Shown piece by piece: positions 7,319 to 15,606 of a DNA stretch of 64,000 bases. How positions within the stretch are numbered: the first letter of the stretch is position 1; the number at the start of each line of letters is the position of its first letter. This DNA is from RGIG7450 sp045648785. GTDB taxonomy: Bacteria; Bacillota; Clostridia; RUG12999. The stretch covers positions 1 to 64,000 of the forward strand of contig JAZROP010000041.1 of NCBI GenBank assembly GCA_045648785.1, in the 5' to 3' direction. The translations under genes and the position numbers were made by a program. The notes below the pieces were generated by a model. It worked only from the letters and a program-made list of their open reading frames with translations. It searched no databases and was not told the DNA's origin.

Positions 7319-7966
7319 TCACCATATAAAATTTGATTTTGCTGCTTCCCCGTTATCGATAAGTATATCCTGTGCGGTCATTGATTTGTTTTCTACAGCA
7401 ACAAAATATGTCCACTTTGCAATTTCAGAAATATCTGCCCATTTATTAAGAATAGTTTCATTTATTACTTTATCCCAAAGGACAGGATTATCAATTATGT
7501 GTGAATTTAGTTCGCTTATAACTCCGCCCGGAGAAATGCTGTTAGAGGTTGCACCATACTTTGAAATACGCAGTGCAACATTTTTCATATACGCAATCAT
7601 TCCGCCCTTACTTGCGGCATATTCCGGAAATTCTGCCCCTGTTTGTCCGCTGGCAGATGCAATAAAAACAACACTTTTAATATTTTCCTGAATAGCATAT
7701 TTTTCCGTAACCCTAATTGTTCCCTTTAAATTTACATCAATATCATTTTGGCTGTTTTGCACTCCTGCATTATTGATTAAAATATTTACTCCGTCAATTT
7801 GGGGAAGTTCTCCTAAGTAAATATCTGTTTCGTAATGAGTATAGTTTTCATCCTCAATTGATGATGGAAGAATATCAATCCCAACTACCTTATGCCCTTT
7901 TAATAAAAACTCCTCAGCTATCCCCTTGCCTATCCCCCGGCTTGATCCTGTTACAACAATTTTCAT
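7319..7966 (-). CDS. Short-chain dehydrogenase/reductase
   Basis: A 215-residue classical-type SDR on the short side for the family. It has the Rossmann nucleotide site TGSSRGIG (about 6-13), the NNAG motif (about 65-68), a Ser in ASASG and the catalytic YAASK further on. It should catalyse an NAD(P)-dependent carbonyl/alcohol reaction; the substrate cannot be read from the sequence. It lies 3 nt behind the VUT-family transporter gene and is probably cotranscribed with it, which may hint at a shared metabolite. Confidence 0.88.
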   Translation of the reverse strand: MKIVVTGSSRGIGKGIAEEFLLKGHKVVGIDILPSSIEDENYTHYETDIYLGELPQIDGVNILINNAGVQNSQNDIDVNLKGTIRVTEKYAIQENIKSVVFIASASGQTGAEFPEYAASKGGMIAYMKNVALRISKYGATSNSISPGGVISELNSHIIDNPVLWDKVINETILNKWADISEIAKWTYFVAVENKSMTAQDILIDNGEAAKSNFIW

Positions 7967-7969
7967 AGC

Positions 7970-8758
7970 TTATTTTGTGCCATTTATATAGCACAAATAC
8001 TCCTCTCCCACTTTATTTTTTCTCCATTTTTCAGTGATTTGATAACCAAATATTGAAAATATCACTTCACACAGAAGTTCTACTGCCATTCCAAAAAGCG
8101 AACAAGTAATGCATTGGGTAAGTGACCAACCAAAAAATACTCTGCTAACAAGGAAAGAAAATACAAAGTTATCAACAAATTGTGCTACGGCTGTAGAGAT
8201 ATACGAACGACTCATATACGCAATTATTCCATCGGGTTTTTTCTTAAACAACCTTCCGATAAAATGATTTGAAAAATTATTTACAATGGCAGAGGCTAAA
8301 AATGCACACATACTGCCAACAATAATATACCAGGTTCCCCCAAATGTATTATTAAGTGCAGTGTTTATAATCATCGCACTTCCCTCTGAATAAGCCTCTC
8401 CCCACGTCCCGGGGATAATACTTACAAGAAAAAATACTAAGCAAAACAGTAAATTTAAGGCTGTTGCAAAAACCGATAATGTCGTTGCCCCTTTTGGCCC
8501 GAAATGCTTTGTTATTATATCCAGCGTAAGGAAAGCAAACCATGACACCACCATCCCACAATCGAGGGCTAACCAATCAAAAGGCATAGTTATGCTTTTA
8601 TTTGCCAATAAATTCATAGAAAAAACAGAAATTATAAACAAAGCAAATATAACCGTTGGGACTGATTTTATTAAAAGTCTTATTTCGTTAATTTCTTTAG
8701 AGAGTTTATCTCTGCAAAACTTACCTTCTTTTACACAAGTATTAGTTTTATTTTTCAT
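7970..8758 (-). CDS. VUT family (YhhQ/COG1738-like) transporter, putative queuosine-precursor uptake
   Basis: An integral membrane protein of about 262 residues with six or so hydrophobic segments. It resembles the VUT/YhhQ family, members of which import queuosine precursors such as preQ0 or preQ1; the exact substrate here is unproven. The start is set at ATG 8758 because AGAGGTG lies 5 nt before it. An ATG fifteen bases upstream has no ribosome site. That AGAGGTG can be paired off by a CACCT just upstream, so translation may be controlled by the leader RNA described separately. The downstream SDR gene is probably cotranscribed. Confidence 0.8.
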   Translation of the reverse strand: MKNKTNTCVKEGKFCRDKLSKEINEIRLLIKSVPTVIFALFIISVFSMNLLANKSITMPFDWLALDCGMVVSWFAFLTLDIITKHFGPKGATTLSVFATALNLLFCLVFFLVSIIPGTWGEAYSEGSAMIINTALNNTFGGTWYIIVGSMCAFLASAIVNNFSNHFIGRLFKKKPDGIIAYMSRSYISTAVAQFVDNFVFSFLVSRVFFGWSLTQCITCSLFGMAVELLCEVIFSIFGYQITEKWRKNKVGEEYLCYINGTK

Positions 8759-8763
8759 CGCTA

Positions 8764-8876
8764 CACCTCTCATAGTTTTAAAAGGTGACCCTGCTGACGC
8801 AACAAAAATGAGGCTATCCTTACAGAAGAATCCACCCCATTTCTCCCGTAGTTTTGTTTATAGACAGGATGGTCAC
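8764..8876 (-). promoter_or_regulatory. Candidate cis-regulatory RNA (riboswitch-like) leader of the VUT transporter
   Basis: The minus-strand leader folds into a closed domain: GTGACC (8871-8876) pairs with GGTCAC (8785-8790), enclosing an AACAAA/TTTGTT helix and an 8-bp arm capped by a 6-bp hairpin with loop CTGT. CACCT (8783-8787) can instead pair with AGGTG (8764-8768), the ribosome site. The two pairings share bases 8785-8787, so they exclude each other. That is the logic of a translational riboswitch. I could not match the bases to a known class, including preQ1 types. Confidence 0.45.
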
Positions 8877-8932
8877 GAACTGTCTCTTTTTTATTAATAA
8901 AGGTCGTACTATTTAGCTGCCGGTTTTTTATC

Positions 8933-8964
8933 ATAACACTCCATAGCTAAATATGGAGTGTTAT
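8933..8964. repeat. Perfect 13-bp inverted repeat between the ceramidase-like and transporter genes
   Basis: ATAACACTCCATA (8933-8945) and its complement (8952-8964) flank a 6-nt loop. No U-run follows on the minus strand, so it is a poor intrinsic terminator for the upstream gene. It may act as an operator, an mRNA end stabiliser or a processing site. Together with the leader domain it accounts for most of the 235-nt gap; I saw no clear promoter there. Confidence 0.5.
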
Positions 8965-8993
8965 ACTTTAAGTGCAGTCGGCAAAGACAGAAA

Positions 8994-10340
8994 TTATTTT
9001 TTTAAGCAATTCTTGATAAGTTTCATATTTTCACGAATAATAATGTCATCTGTATTATTTACTAAATTGTGTGCCCCGCCTTTACATAAGAAAGAATCGA
9101 CCTCATAACCGCCCATACAAATCTGGCTTTGGGTTGGCAAATATGCAAAAAGACCATTTGCGTTACTCAAACACAGAGTGTGCTCAAAGGGGCTGTATTG
9201 CTTAAGTCTTAATTGAATCTCTGAAAACATTTCAAATGGGAATGGCACAAATATAACAGAGTTAAACAGATAAAGAATCTGATCGAATTCTGCGTGAGTT
9301 TCAAACTCCTCATTGTTTTCATACATTCTTATTGTTTCTTCAAGGCATTTTCTGTATATGCTGTGTATTCCTGCATGGTTTACCATATCATTTGGGTTTT
9401 CAAGCTGAGCTTTAGCTTCTTCCAAAGAACGTGGTTTTTTGTAAGGCAAGGATATAGTTCCTTTTATCATATCAAATGCTACTTCGCGATATTCCTTTAT
9501 ATTGCGGTATGCACGCATAGCATCTATTGCGGCTACTGACCCCAGCTCTTCTAGGTATGACAAATTTTCATCCGGAACTTCATTTTCGACACTTTCGTCT
9601 TTATCTCCAACAGTTCTGTTGTTGGAAAGTCTTGGGCCTGTATCCCCTATCGCACCGTTAAAGAACAAGGTCATAGCACCTGTTTCGGCTTCCATCCTGT
9701 CAACCATAGGTCCCATCCAGTCACGTGTGATTGCAGTTGCTCTGCCGGCAGAAGTTCCGTGGCAGTTATAATGTATAATATTTACTATGTTTTCGCCATC
9801 CAAGCCTCTGAACGATAAAACGGTCATAGTTTTATCAAAAACACCAAAAGGATTCTGACCTAAAATAACATTTCCGTCTTCATCAATTTCACGACGGTTT
9901 ACGCCCACAGTACTCTCGGTTGTGCCAACACCCATCAGGGCGGGTTTCATATTATTAAATGCAGCAACCGCTGCTTTTACTGTTTGTGGAATCAAAATTT
10001 CATTAACATATGCGTCATTAGTTTCACCCCAGGCACCCATTCCCTCAACTGCCGGACCGGAATGAGTGTGTGTCGTAGCCATTGTTATATTTTCTTCCAA
10101 AATACCTGTCTGTTGGCAAATTTGATGACGAATTATTTCTACTGTTTCTTTTGGCACATTACATATGTCGGCACTTATCAAAACAGCACGCATATCTCCT
10201 TGTTCTATTGCTACAACGCTTGTGCGTAAATCATCGTGGACGCTTGACGCAGGTCTTGTGGCTGTGTAACCGAATAAGAGTGTTCCTAACGGCGGAGTAA
10301 TAATCTCGCTTTTGCAACCTATCTTAAATTGTTTCTCCAT
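8994..10340 (-). CDS. Neutral/alkaline ceramidase-like (N-terminal domain) protein
   Basis: A 448-residue protein resembling the N-terminal catalytic domain of neutral/alkaline non-lysosomal ceramidases. It starts with an ITPP element typical of the family and has the metal-site motif TTHTHSGP at about residue 90, plus HYNCHGTSAG and NGAIGDTGPR. Ceramidases split ceramide into sphingosine and fatty acid. This one lacks a signal peptide and the usual C-terminal beta domain, so it is probably cytosolic with another amide substrate. The ATG follows AGGGGATGA. It stands alone, with its own promoter. Confidence 0.78.
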   Translation of the reverse strand: MEKQFKIGCKSEIITPPLGTLLFGYTATRPASSVHDDLRTSVVAIEQGDMRAVLISADICNVPKETVEIIRHQICQQTGILEENITMATTHTHSGPAVEGMGAWGETNDAYVNEILIPQTVKAAVAAFNNMKPALMGVGTTESTVGVNRREIDEDGNVILGQNPFGVFDKTMTVLSFRGLDGENIVNIIHYNCHGTSAGRATAITRDWMGPMVDRMEAETGAMTLFFNGAIGDTGPRLSNNRTVGDKDESVENEVPDENLSYLEELGSVAAIDAMRAYRNIKEYREVAFDMIKGTISLPYKKPRSLEEAKAQLENPNDMVNHAGIHSIYRKCLEETIRMYENNEEFETHAEFDQILYLFNSVIFVPFPFEMFSEIQLRLKQYSPFEHTLCLSNANGLFAYLPTQSQICMGGYEVDSFLCKGGAHNLVNNTDDIIIRENMKLIKNCLKK

Positions 10341-10498
10341 AAAAAATCATCCCCTAAATTATATAATTTTTTTAAATACCCTAATTGCTTTTATCGCCAT
10401 AGGCCAGACCAAAATACCCGTATGTAAATCGCAGAATTTTGCGAAACATTATACTCGCACAATTATGTCATAATCCATATTTTATCAATACTGATATA

Positions 10499-10527
10499 AT
10501 TGTATCTCAAAACCCCCATTAAGTCAA
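10499..10527 (-). promoter_or_regulatory. Promoter of the ceramidase-like gene
   Basis: TTGACT (10522-10527), 17 nt, TACAAT (10499-10504) on the minus strand. The -35 overlaps the mtaB stop codon. The long leader (about 150 nt) shows nothing else convincing. Confidence 0.6.
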
Positions 10528-11810
10528 GAGTTTATGCCAAATCCCCCCCCGCCTTTTCCGTCCAATATAACCATCTTTATCTGCCCTGAAAAATCCTCAC
10601 TGCACTTAACATAAATATCCATATAATTTTTCGTTGTGCAATGGTATATCCCATCAGTTTTTACCTCAAAAAGAGCCGCCACTTCTTTGCCATTATATTT
10701 TTCATAAAAGTCCTTTTTCATTTTTTCGGCAAGGTCAAGCATTTTTCGGCTTCTCTCTTCCTTGACTTTCTTTGAAATCTGGTCAGGGAATTTTTCCGCC
10801 CTTGTGCCTTTTCTTATGGAATATTTAAAAATATGCATCTGCATAAAGCCAATCTCACGGCAAAACTCATAGGACTTTTCAAATTCTTCCTCCGTCTCAC
10901 CCGGAAAGCCTACCATAAGGTCGGTTGTTATGGATGTATCAGGAATATTTTCTCTTAAAAGCTCCACCGCTTTTCTATATTCCTCGGTAGTATAGTGGCG
11001 GTTCATTCTCTTTAAAGTTTCGTTGCATCCGCTTTGGAGAGACATATGAAAATGGGGGCAGAGATTTTTAAGCTTTTTCGCTTTTCTTACAAACTCTTCA
11101 GTTATTACAACCGGCTCTAAAGAGCCAAGACGGACTCTTTTAATCCCCTCGACAGCACATACACGCTCCAAAACATCTATTAAAGAAATATCCTCTTTTA
11201 AGTCTTTTCCGTAAGAGCCAATATGAATGCCCGTTAAAACGATTTCTGTGTAGCCCTCTTTAGAAAGAGCAATAACTTCTTCTTCGATTTTTTCAATATC
11301 CCTTGAGCGGACTTTCCCTCTCGCGTATGGAATTATGCAATATGTACAATAATTGTTACAGCCGTCTTCAATTTTAACATTTGCCCTGATTCTGCTCTGA
11401 TGGGAGGTTTTTGCAAGTTCTTCAAAACTGCTCTCTTTCATAATATCACTGCAGGAGATGATTTGCTTTCTATCCCTTATTGCCTCTTCAACTAAATCAA
11501 CTATTTTTCCTTTTCCGCTGTTACCTATAACAATATCAACGCCCAAAATATTTTTAACAGCCTCAGGCTCAGTTTGAGCAAGACAGCCCACAACCGCAAT
11601 AATTGCATTTTCATTTTCCCGATGTGCCTTTCCGATTGCCTGACGGGACTTCTGAGCACCCGTTCCTGTTACTGTGCAGGTGTTAATGACGTATATATCC
11701 GCACCTTTTTCCTCTGTGATTTCATAACCCCTGTCGGAAAAAAGCTTCGCCATAGCGTCGCTCTCATATATATTTGTTTTACAACCTAATGTGACAAATT
11801 TTATCCGCAT
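10524..11810 (-). CDS. mtaB: tRNA t6A37 methylthiotransferase MtaB
   Basis: A 428-residue radical-SAM methylthiotransferase that converts t6A to ms2t6A at position 37 of ANN-decoding tRNAs. Order of domains: N-terminal UPF0004 domain with the auxiliary-cluster cysteines (TLGCKTN, NTCTVT, VGCLAQ), radical-SAM core with CNNYCTYC at about 150, and a C-terminal TRAM region. The start is ATG 11810 beginning MRIKFVTLGC, preceded by AGGAG. A TTG 27 bases upstream lacks a ribosome site. Its promoter overlaps, back to back, that of the HPr-like gene. Confidence 0.95.
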   Translation of the reverse strand: MRIKFVTLGCKTNIYESDAMAKLFSDRGYEITEEKGADIYVINTCTVTGTGAQKSRQAIGKAHRENENAIIAVVGCLAQTEPEAVKNILGVDIVIGNSGKGKIVDLVEEAIRDRKQIISCSDIMKESSFEELAKTSHQSRIRANVKIEDGCNNYCTYCIIPYARGKVRSRDIEKIEEEVIALSKEGYTEIVLTGIHIGSYGKDLKEDISLIDVLERVCAVEGIKRVRLGSLEPVVITEEFVRKAKKLKNLCPHFHMSLQSGCNETLKRMNRHYTTEEYRKAVELLRENIPDTSITTDLMVGFPGETEEEFEKSYEFCREIGFMQMHIFKYSIRKGTRAEKFPDQISKKVKEERSRKMLDLAEKMKKDFYEKYNGKEVAALFEVKTDGIYHCTTKNYMDIYVKCSEDFSGQIKMVILDGKGGGGFGINS

Positions 11811-11862
11811 TTTTATAAAACTCCTAAATCTTGTCAAAATTTAATTCTATTTTTGTTATAAA

Positions 11863-11891
11863 ATTATACAACTTTTTATTGACTAATGCAA
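11863..11891 (-). promoter_or_regulatory. Promoter of mtaB
   Basis: TTGCAT (11886-11891), 17 nt, TATAAT (11863-11868) on the minus strand. It overlaps the -35 of the divergent promoter for the HPr-like gene, so the two may compete for polymerase. Confidence 0.55.
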
Positions 11892-11907
11892 GAAAAATAT
11901 GTATAAT
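11879..11907 (+). promoter_or_regulatory. Promoter of the HPr-like gene
   Basis: TTGACT (11879-11884), 17 nt, TATAAT (11902-11907), followed by a strong AAGGAGGTGA ribosome site. Confidence 0.7.
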
Positions 11908-11938
11908 AGTAAGGAAGAAATTTTAAGGAGGTGAAAGT

Positions 11939-12166
11939 ATGGCACCATTTAATATCGCTTTAAGTTCTATAAATGATGTTAAAAACTTTGTGAATATCGT
12001 TAATAAATATGATTGCGATATTGATTTAACTTCAGGAAGATATGTTGTTGACGCAAAGTCCATTATGGGTATTTTCAGTCTTGATTTAAGCAAACCAATC
12101 CAGGTTGAAATCCACTCTAATGACTGCGCTCAGTTAGTTGACGAACTTAAGCCGTTCGTTCAATAA
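11939..12166 (+). CDS. HPr-like protein lacking the catalytic histidine
   Basis: A 75-residue HPr-fold protein. HPr normally carries GLHARPA with the active His-15 that receives phosphate from enzyme I; here the equivalent stretch reads SSINDVKN and has no His. The second conserved site survives: AKSIMGIFSLDL matches the region around regulatory Ser-46. The pattern recalls Crh of Bacillus, which lost His-15 but is phosphorylated on Ser-46 and acts with CcpA. A regulatory rather than sugar-transport role is therefore inferred. Very strong ribosome site; monocistronic or followed by tadA 110 nt later. Confidence 0.85.
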   Translation: MAPFNIALSSINDVKNFVNIVNKYDCDIDLTSGRYVVDAKSIMGIFSLDLSKPIQVEIHSNDCAQLVDELKPFVQ

Positions 12167-12276
12167 TCTTTTCAAAAATAAATAACCACTTTAGACGAAG
12201 GGTTTCCTTTTCTAAATAAAGAACGGGAAATACTCTTGGTTTTTGTGTGCGTTTTTATATAAAATAGGGTGATTAT

Positions 12277-12747
12277 GTGAATATTCACGAAAAATTTATG
12301 AAAGAGGCTCTTAAAGAGGCGAAAAAAGCCTACGAAAAGGGCGAAACTCCTATCGGGGCTGTTATTGTTTATGATGGCAAGGTTATAGCTCGTGGACACA
12401 ACAAACGGGAAACCAAAAAGAACGCCCTTTGCCACGCTGAAATAATCGCTATAAACAAAGCCTGCCGAAGGCTTGGGGGTTGGAGGCTTTTTCAGTGTGA
12501 TATGTATGTTACCTTAGAGCCCTGCTTAATGTGTGCAGGGGCAATCGTTCAGTCCCGAATCAAAAACCTTTATTTCGGGGCGAATGACGAAAAAGGCGGA
12601 GCCGTTGGCTCTCTTATAAACATCCCAGCTCTTCCTCATATTACCCAGAGGGTAAATGCTGAGGGCGGAATTTTAAAAGACGAATGCTCGAAAATCTTAA
12701 AAGATTTTTTCAAGGAGCTTCGCAAAACCAAATCTGCAAATGATTAA
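12277..12747 (+). CDS. tadA: tRNA-specific adenosine deaminase TadA
   Basis: A 156-residue zinc deaminase that converts A34 to inosine in tRNA-Arg(ACG). Motifs: HAEIIAI (His ligand and catalytic Glu) at about 52-58 and EPCLMCAGAI (two Cys ligands) at about 82-91. The start is GTG at 12277 with AGGGTGA before it; an ATG two bases earlier is out of frame. The substrate tRNA, tRNA-Arg(ACG), is encoded at 54140 in this window. The next gene, ppdK, begins 30 nt later. The 110-nt gap before it shows only weak imperfect pairing. Confidence 0.95.
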   Translation: MNIHEKFMKEALKEAKKAYEKGETPIGAVIVYDGKVIARGHNKRETKKNALCHAEIIAINKACRRLGGWRLFQCDMYVTLEPCLMCAGAIVQSRIKNLYFGANDEKGGAVGSLINIPALPHITQRVNAEGGILKDECSKILKDFFKELRKTKSAND

Positions 12748-12777
12748 ATCTTTATATACTTTTTAGGAGGAACTAAA

Positions 12778-15405
12778 ATGGCAAAATTCGTTTATCTTTT
12801 TAGTGAAGGTGACGCAAGTATGCGTGAACTCCTCGGCGGTAAAGGTGCTAACCTCGCTGAGATGACAAAAATCGGTCTCCCTGTTCCTCAGGGTTTCACG
12901 GTTTCAACAGAGGCTTGTACTCAGTATTATGAGGACGGCCGTAAAATTAGCGATGCTATCCAGGCTGAAATTATGGAAAACATCGTTAAGATGGAAGCTA
13001 TCTGCGGTAAGAAGTTCGGCGACAAAGAAAACCCACTTCTCGTTTCCGTTAGATCCGGTGCAAGAGCTTCTATGCCTGGTATGATGGACACAATCTTAAA
13101 CCTCGGTCTTAACGAAGATGTTGTTGAAGCAATGTCAGTTAAATCAGGTAACCCTCGTTGGGCTTGGGACTGTTACAGAAGATTTATCCAGATGTATTCC
13201 GACGTTGTTATGGAAGTTGGTAAGAAATACTTCGAACAGCTCATCGACGAAATGAAGGAAAAGAAAGGCGTAACTCAGGATATTGAGCTTACAGCTGAAG
13301 ACCTTAAAGAACTTGCTATGGCATTTAAGGCTGAATATAAGAACAAAATCGGTAAAGACTTCCCATCTGATCCAAAGGAACAGTTAATGGGTGCTGTTGA
13401 AGCCGTATTCCGTTCATGGGATAACCCAAGAGCTAACGTTTACCGTCGTGACAACGATATCCCTTATTCTTGGGGAACAGCCGTTAACGTTCAGATGATG
13501 GCGTTCGGTAACATGGGTGACGACTGTGGTACAGGTGTTGCATTTACTCGTGACCCTGCTACTGGTGACAGAGGCTTAATGGGTGAATTCTTAGTAAACG
13601 CTCAGGGTGAAGACGTTGTTGCTGGTGTTAGAACACCAATGCCAATCGCTCAGATGGCTGACAAGTTCCCAGAAGCTTTTGAAGAATTCAATAAGGTTTG
13701 TGCAATCCTCGAAGACCATTACAGAGATATGCAGGATATGGAATTCACAATTGAAAACAGAAAGCTTTATATGCTTCAGACAAGAAACGGTAAGAGAACA
13801 GCTAAGGCTGCACTCAAAATCGCTTGTGATTTAGTTGACGAGGGAATGATCGATAAGAAGAAGGCTGTTGCTATGATCGACCCAAGAAACCTCGACACAC
13901 TTCTCCACCCACAGTTTGACGCTAAAGCTTTAAAGGCTGCAACTCCAATGGGCAGAGGCCTTGGTGCTTCTCCTGGTGCTGCTTGCGGTAAAATCGTATT
14001 CACAGCTGAAGACGCTGAAGCTTGGAACGCAAGAGGCGAAAAGGTTATCCTCGTTCGTCTTGAAACATCTCCTGAAGATATTACAGGTATGAAAGCTTCT
14101 CAGGGTATCTTAACAGTTCGTGGCGGTATGACATCTCACGCTGCCGTTGTTGCTCGTGGTATGGGTACTTGCTGTGTATCCGGTTGTGGCGACATCAACA
14201 TGGACGAAGAAAACAAGAAGTTTACTCTTGCAGGTAAAACATTTACTGAGGGCGACTGCATTTCTATCGACGGTTCAACAGGTGCTATCTATGACGGTAT
14301 CATCCCAACAGTTGACGCTGAAATCGCAGGCGAATTCGGAAGAATTATGGAGTGGGCTGACGAATTCAGAACACTTAAAGTTAGAACAAACGCTGATACT
14401 CCTGCTGACGCTAAGAAAGCTCGTGAGCTCGGCGCTGAAGGTATCGGTCTTTGCCGAACAGAACATATGTTCTTTGAGGCTGAAAGAATCGCTGCTTTCC
14501 GTGAAATGATCTGTGCTGACACAGTAGAAGAAAGAGAAGCTGCTCTTGATAAGATTCTTCCTTACCAGCAGAGCGACTTCGAAAAGCTTTACGAAGCATT
14601 AGAAGGACATCCTGTTACAATCAGATTCTTAGACCCACCACTTCATGAATTCGTTCCAACAGAAGAAGCTGACATTAAGCTCCTTGCTGACGCTCAGGGC
14701 AAAACTGTTGCTGACATCAAGGCTATCATCTCTTCTCTCCACGAATTCAACCCAATGATGGGACACCGTGGTTGCCGTCTTGCTGTAACATATCCTGAAA
14801 TTGCAAAAATGCAGACAAGAGCTGTTATTCGTGCAGCTATTAATGTTAAGAAAGCTCATGCTGATTGGAACATCGTTCCTGAAATTATGATTCCTCTCGT
14901 TGGCGACATCAAAGAACTTAAATATGTTAAGAAAGATGTTGTTGAAACTGCTGATGCTGAAATCGCAGCTGCAGGCATCGACCTCAAATATGAAGTTGGT
15001 ACAATGATTGAAATCCCCAGAGCTGCTCTTACAGCTGATGATATCGCTAAAGAAGCTGAATTCTTCTGCTTCGGTACTAACGACCTTACACAGATGACAT
15101 ACGGCTTCTCCCGTGATGATGCTGGTAAATTCCTCGATGCTTACTATGATGCAAAAATCTTTGAAAACGACCCGTTTGCTAAACTTGACCAGACAGGTGT
15201 TGGTAAGCTTATGGAACTTGCAGTTGACCTTGGTAAAAAAGTTCGTCCTGAAATGCACTGCGGTATCTGTGGTGAACACGGCGGCGACCCTGTTTCCGTT
15301 GAATTCTGCCACAAAATTGGTCTTGATTATGTATCCTGCTCACCTTTCCGTGTGCCGATAGCAAGACTTGCTGCTGCTCAGGCTGCAATCAAAGAATCTA
15401 AATAA
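12778..15405 (+). CDS. ppdK: Pyruvate, phosphate dikinase
   Basis: An 875-residue enzyme, full length, interconverting pyruvate, ATP and Pi with PEP, AMP and PPi. The N-terminal ATP-grasp part starts with GGKGANLAEM; the swivelling phosphohistidine domain has GGMTSHAAVVARGMG (catalytic His about 455); the C-terminal PEP/pyruvate barrel has GLCRTEHMF and the Cys of HCGICGEHGG. In anaerobes it commonly works with PPi-linked glycolysis. Codon choice is tightly biased (GCT, GGT, AAC, GAC, CTC), unlike its neighbours, which points to very high expression. Strong AGGAGG site; own terminator. Confidence 0.98.
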   Translation: MAKFVYLFSEGDASMRELLGGKGANLAEMTKIGLPVPQGFTVSTEACTQYYEDGRKISDAIQAEIMENIVKMEAICGKKFGDKENPLLVSVRSGARASMPGMMDTILNLGLNEDVVEAMSVKSGNPRWAWDCYRRFIQMYSDVVMEVGKKYFEQLIDEMKEKKGVTQDIELTAEDLKELAMAFKAEYKNKIGKDFPSDPKEQLMGAVEAVFRSWDNPRANVYRRDNDIPYSWGTAVNVQMMAFGNMGDDCGTGVAFTRDPATGDRGLMGEFLVNAQGEDVVAGVRTPMPIAQMADKFPEAFEEFNKVCAILEDHYRDMQDMEFTIENRKLYMLQTRNGKRTAKAALKIACDLVDEGMIDKKKAVAMIDPRNLDTLLHPQFDAKALKAATPMGRGLGASPGAACGKIVFTAEDAEAWNARGEKVILVRLETSPEDITGMKASQGILTVRGGMTSHAAVVARGMGTCCVSGCGDINMDEENKKFTLAGKTFTEGDCISIDGSTGAIYDGIIPTVDAEIAGEFGRIMEWADEFRTLKVRTNADTPADAKKARELGAEGIGLCRTEHMFFEAERIAAFREMICADTVEEREAALDKILPYQQSDFEKLYEALEGHPVTIRFLDPPLHEFVPTEEADIKLLADAQGKTVADIKAIISSLHEFNPMMGHRGCRLAVTYPEIAKMQTRAVIRAAINVKKAHADWNIVPEIMIPLVGDIKELKYVKKDVVETADAEIAAAGIDLKYEVGTMIEIPRAALTADDIAKEAEFFCFGTNDLTQMTYGFSRDDAGKFLDAYYDAKIFENDPFAKLDQTGVGKLMELAVDLGKKVRPEMHCGICGEHGGDPVSVEFCHKIGLDYVSCSPFRVPIARLAAAQAAIKESK

Positions 15406-15444
15406 TTTTAGATATTTGTAAGCTTAAGTAACCTTAAAACCATT

Positions 15445-15484
15445 AGAACCTTGTGTACTTATTGTGCACAAGGTTCTTTTTTAA
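15445..15484 (+). terminator. Terminator of ppdK
   Basis: AGAACCTTGTG (15445-15455) pairs with CACAAGGTTCT (15467-15477), followed by a T run. Confidence 0.88.
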
Positions 15485-15523
15485 TTATATAATAAAAAAG
15501 AACGGTTTTTTTGACAAAAAATA

Positions 15524-15552
15524 TTGACTGTTTTGAAATAGTATGGTATTAT
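15524..15552 (+). promoter_or_regulatory. Promoter of the ABC importer operon
   Basis: TTGACT (15524-15529), 17 nt, TATTAT (15547-15552). A second TTGACA lies at 15511. The leader is too short for a T-box or large riboswitch. Confidence 0.65.
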
Positions 15553-15606
15553 ATATAAGAATTGTTTATTTATACTATTAATAATTTTTATGAAGGAGAT
15601 TTTATT

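Noticed and set aside
7137..7691. 184-codon plus-strand open frame
   Set aside because: It begins inside tRNA-Thr, runs through tRNA-Tyr and their terminator, and continues antisense to the SDR gene; it has no ribosome site.
8764..8876. Known preQ1-I or preQ1-II riboswitch
   Set aside because: The characteristic short pseudoknot sequences of these classes could not be found by eye; kept only as an unassigned candidate.
12748..12777. Signal recognition particle RNA after tadA
   Set aside because: SRP RNA often follows tadA in Firmicutes, but only 30 nt separate tadA and ppdK.
14629..15312. 227-codon minus-strand frame inside ppdK
   Set aside because: It is a shadow of the strongly biased codon usage of ppdK, with Asn/Ser/Phe-rich nonsense composition.
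15485..15606. T-box or other riboswitch ahead of the COG2984 importer
   Set aside because: The leader after the promoter is only about 45 nt, and no T-box bulge sequence is present.
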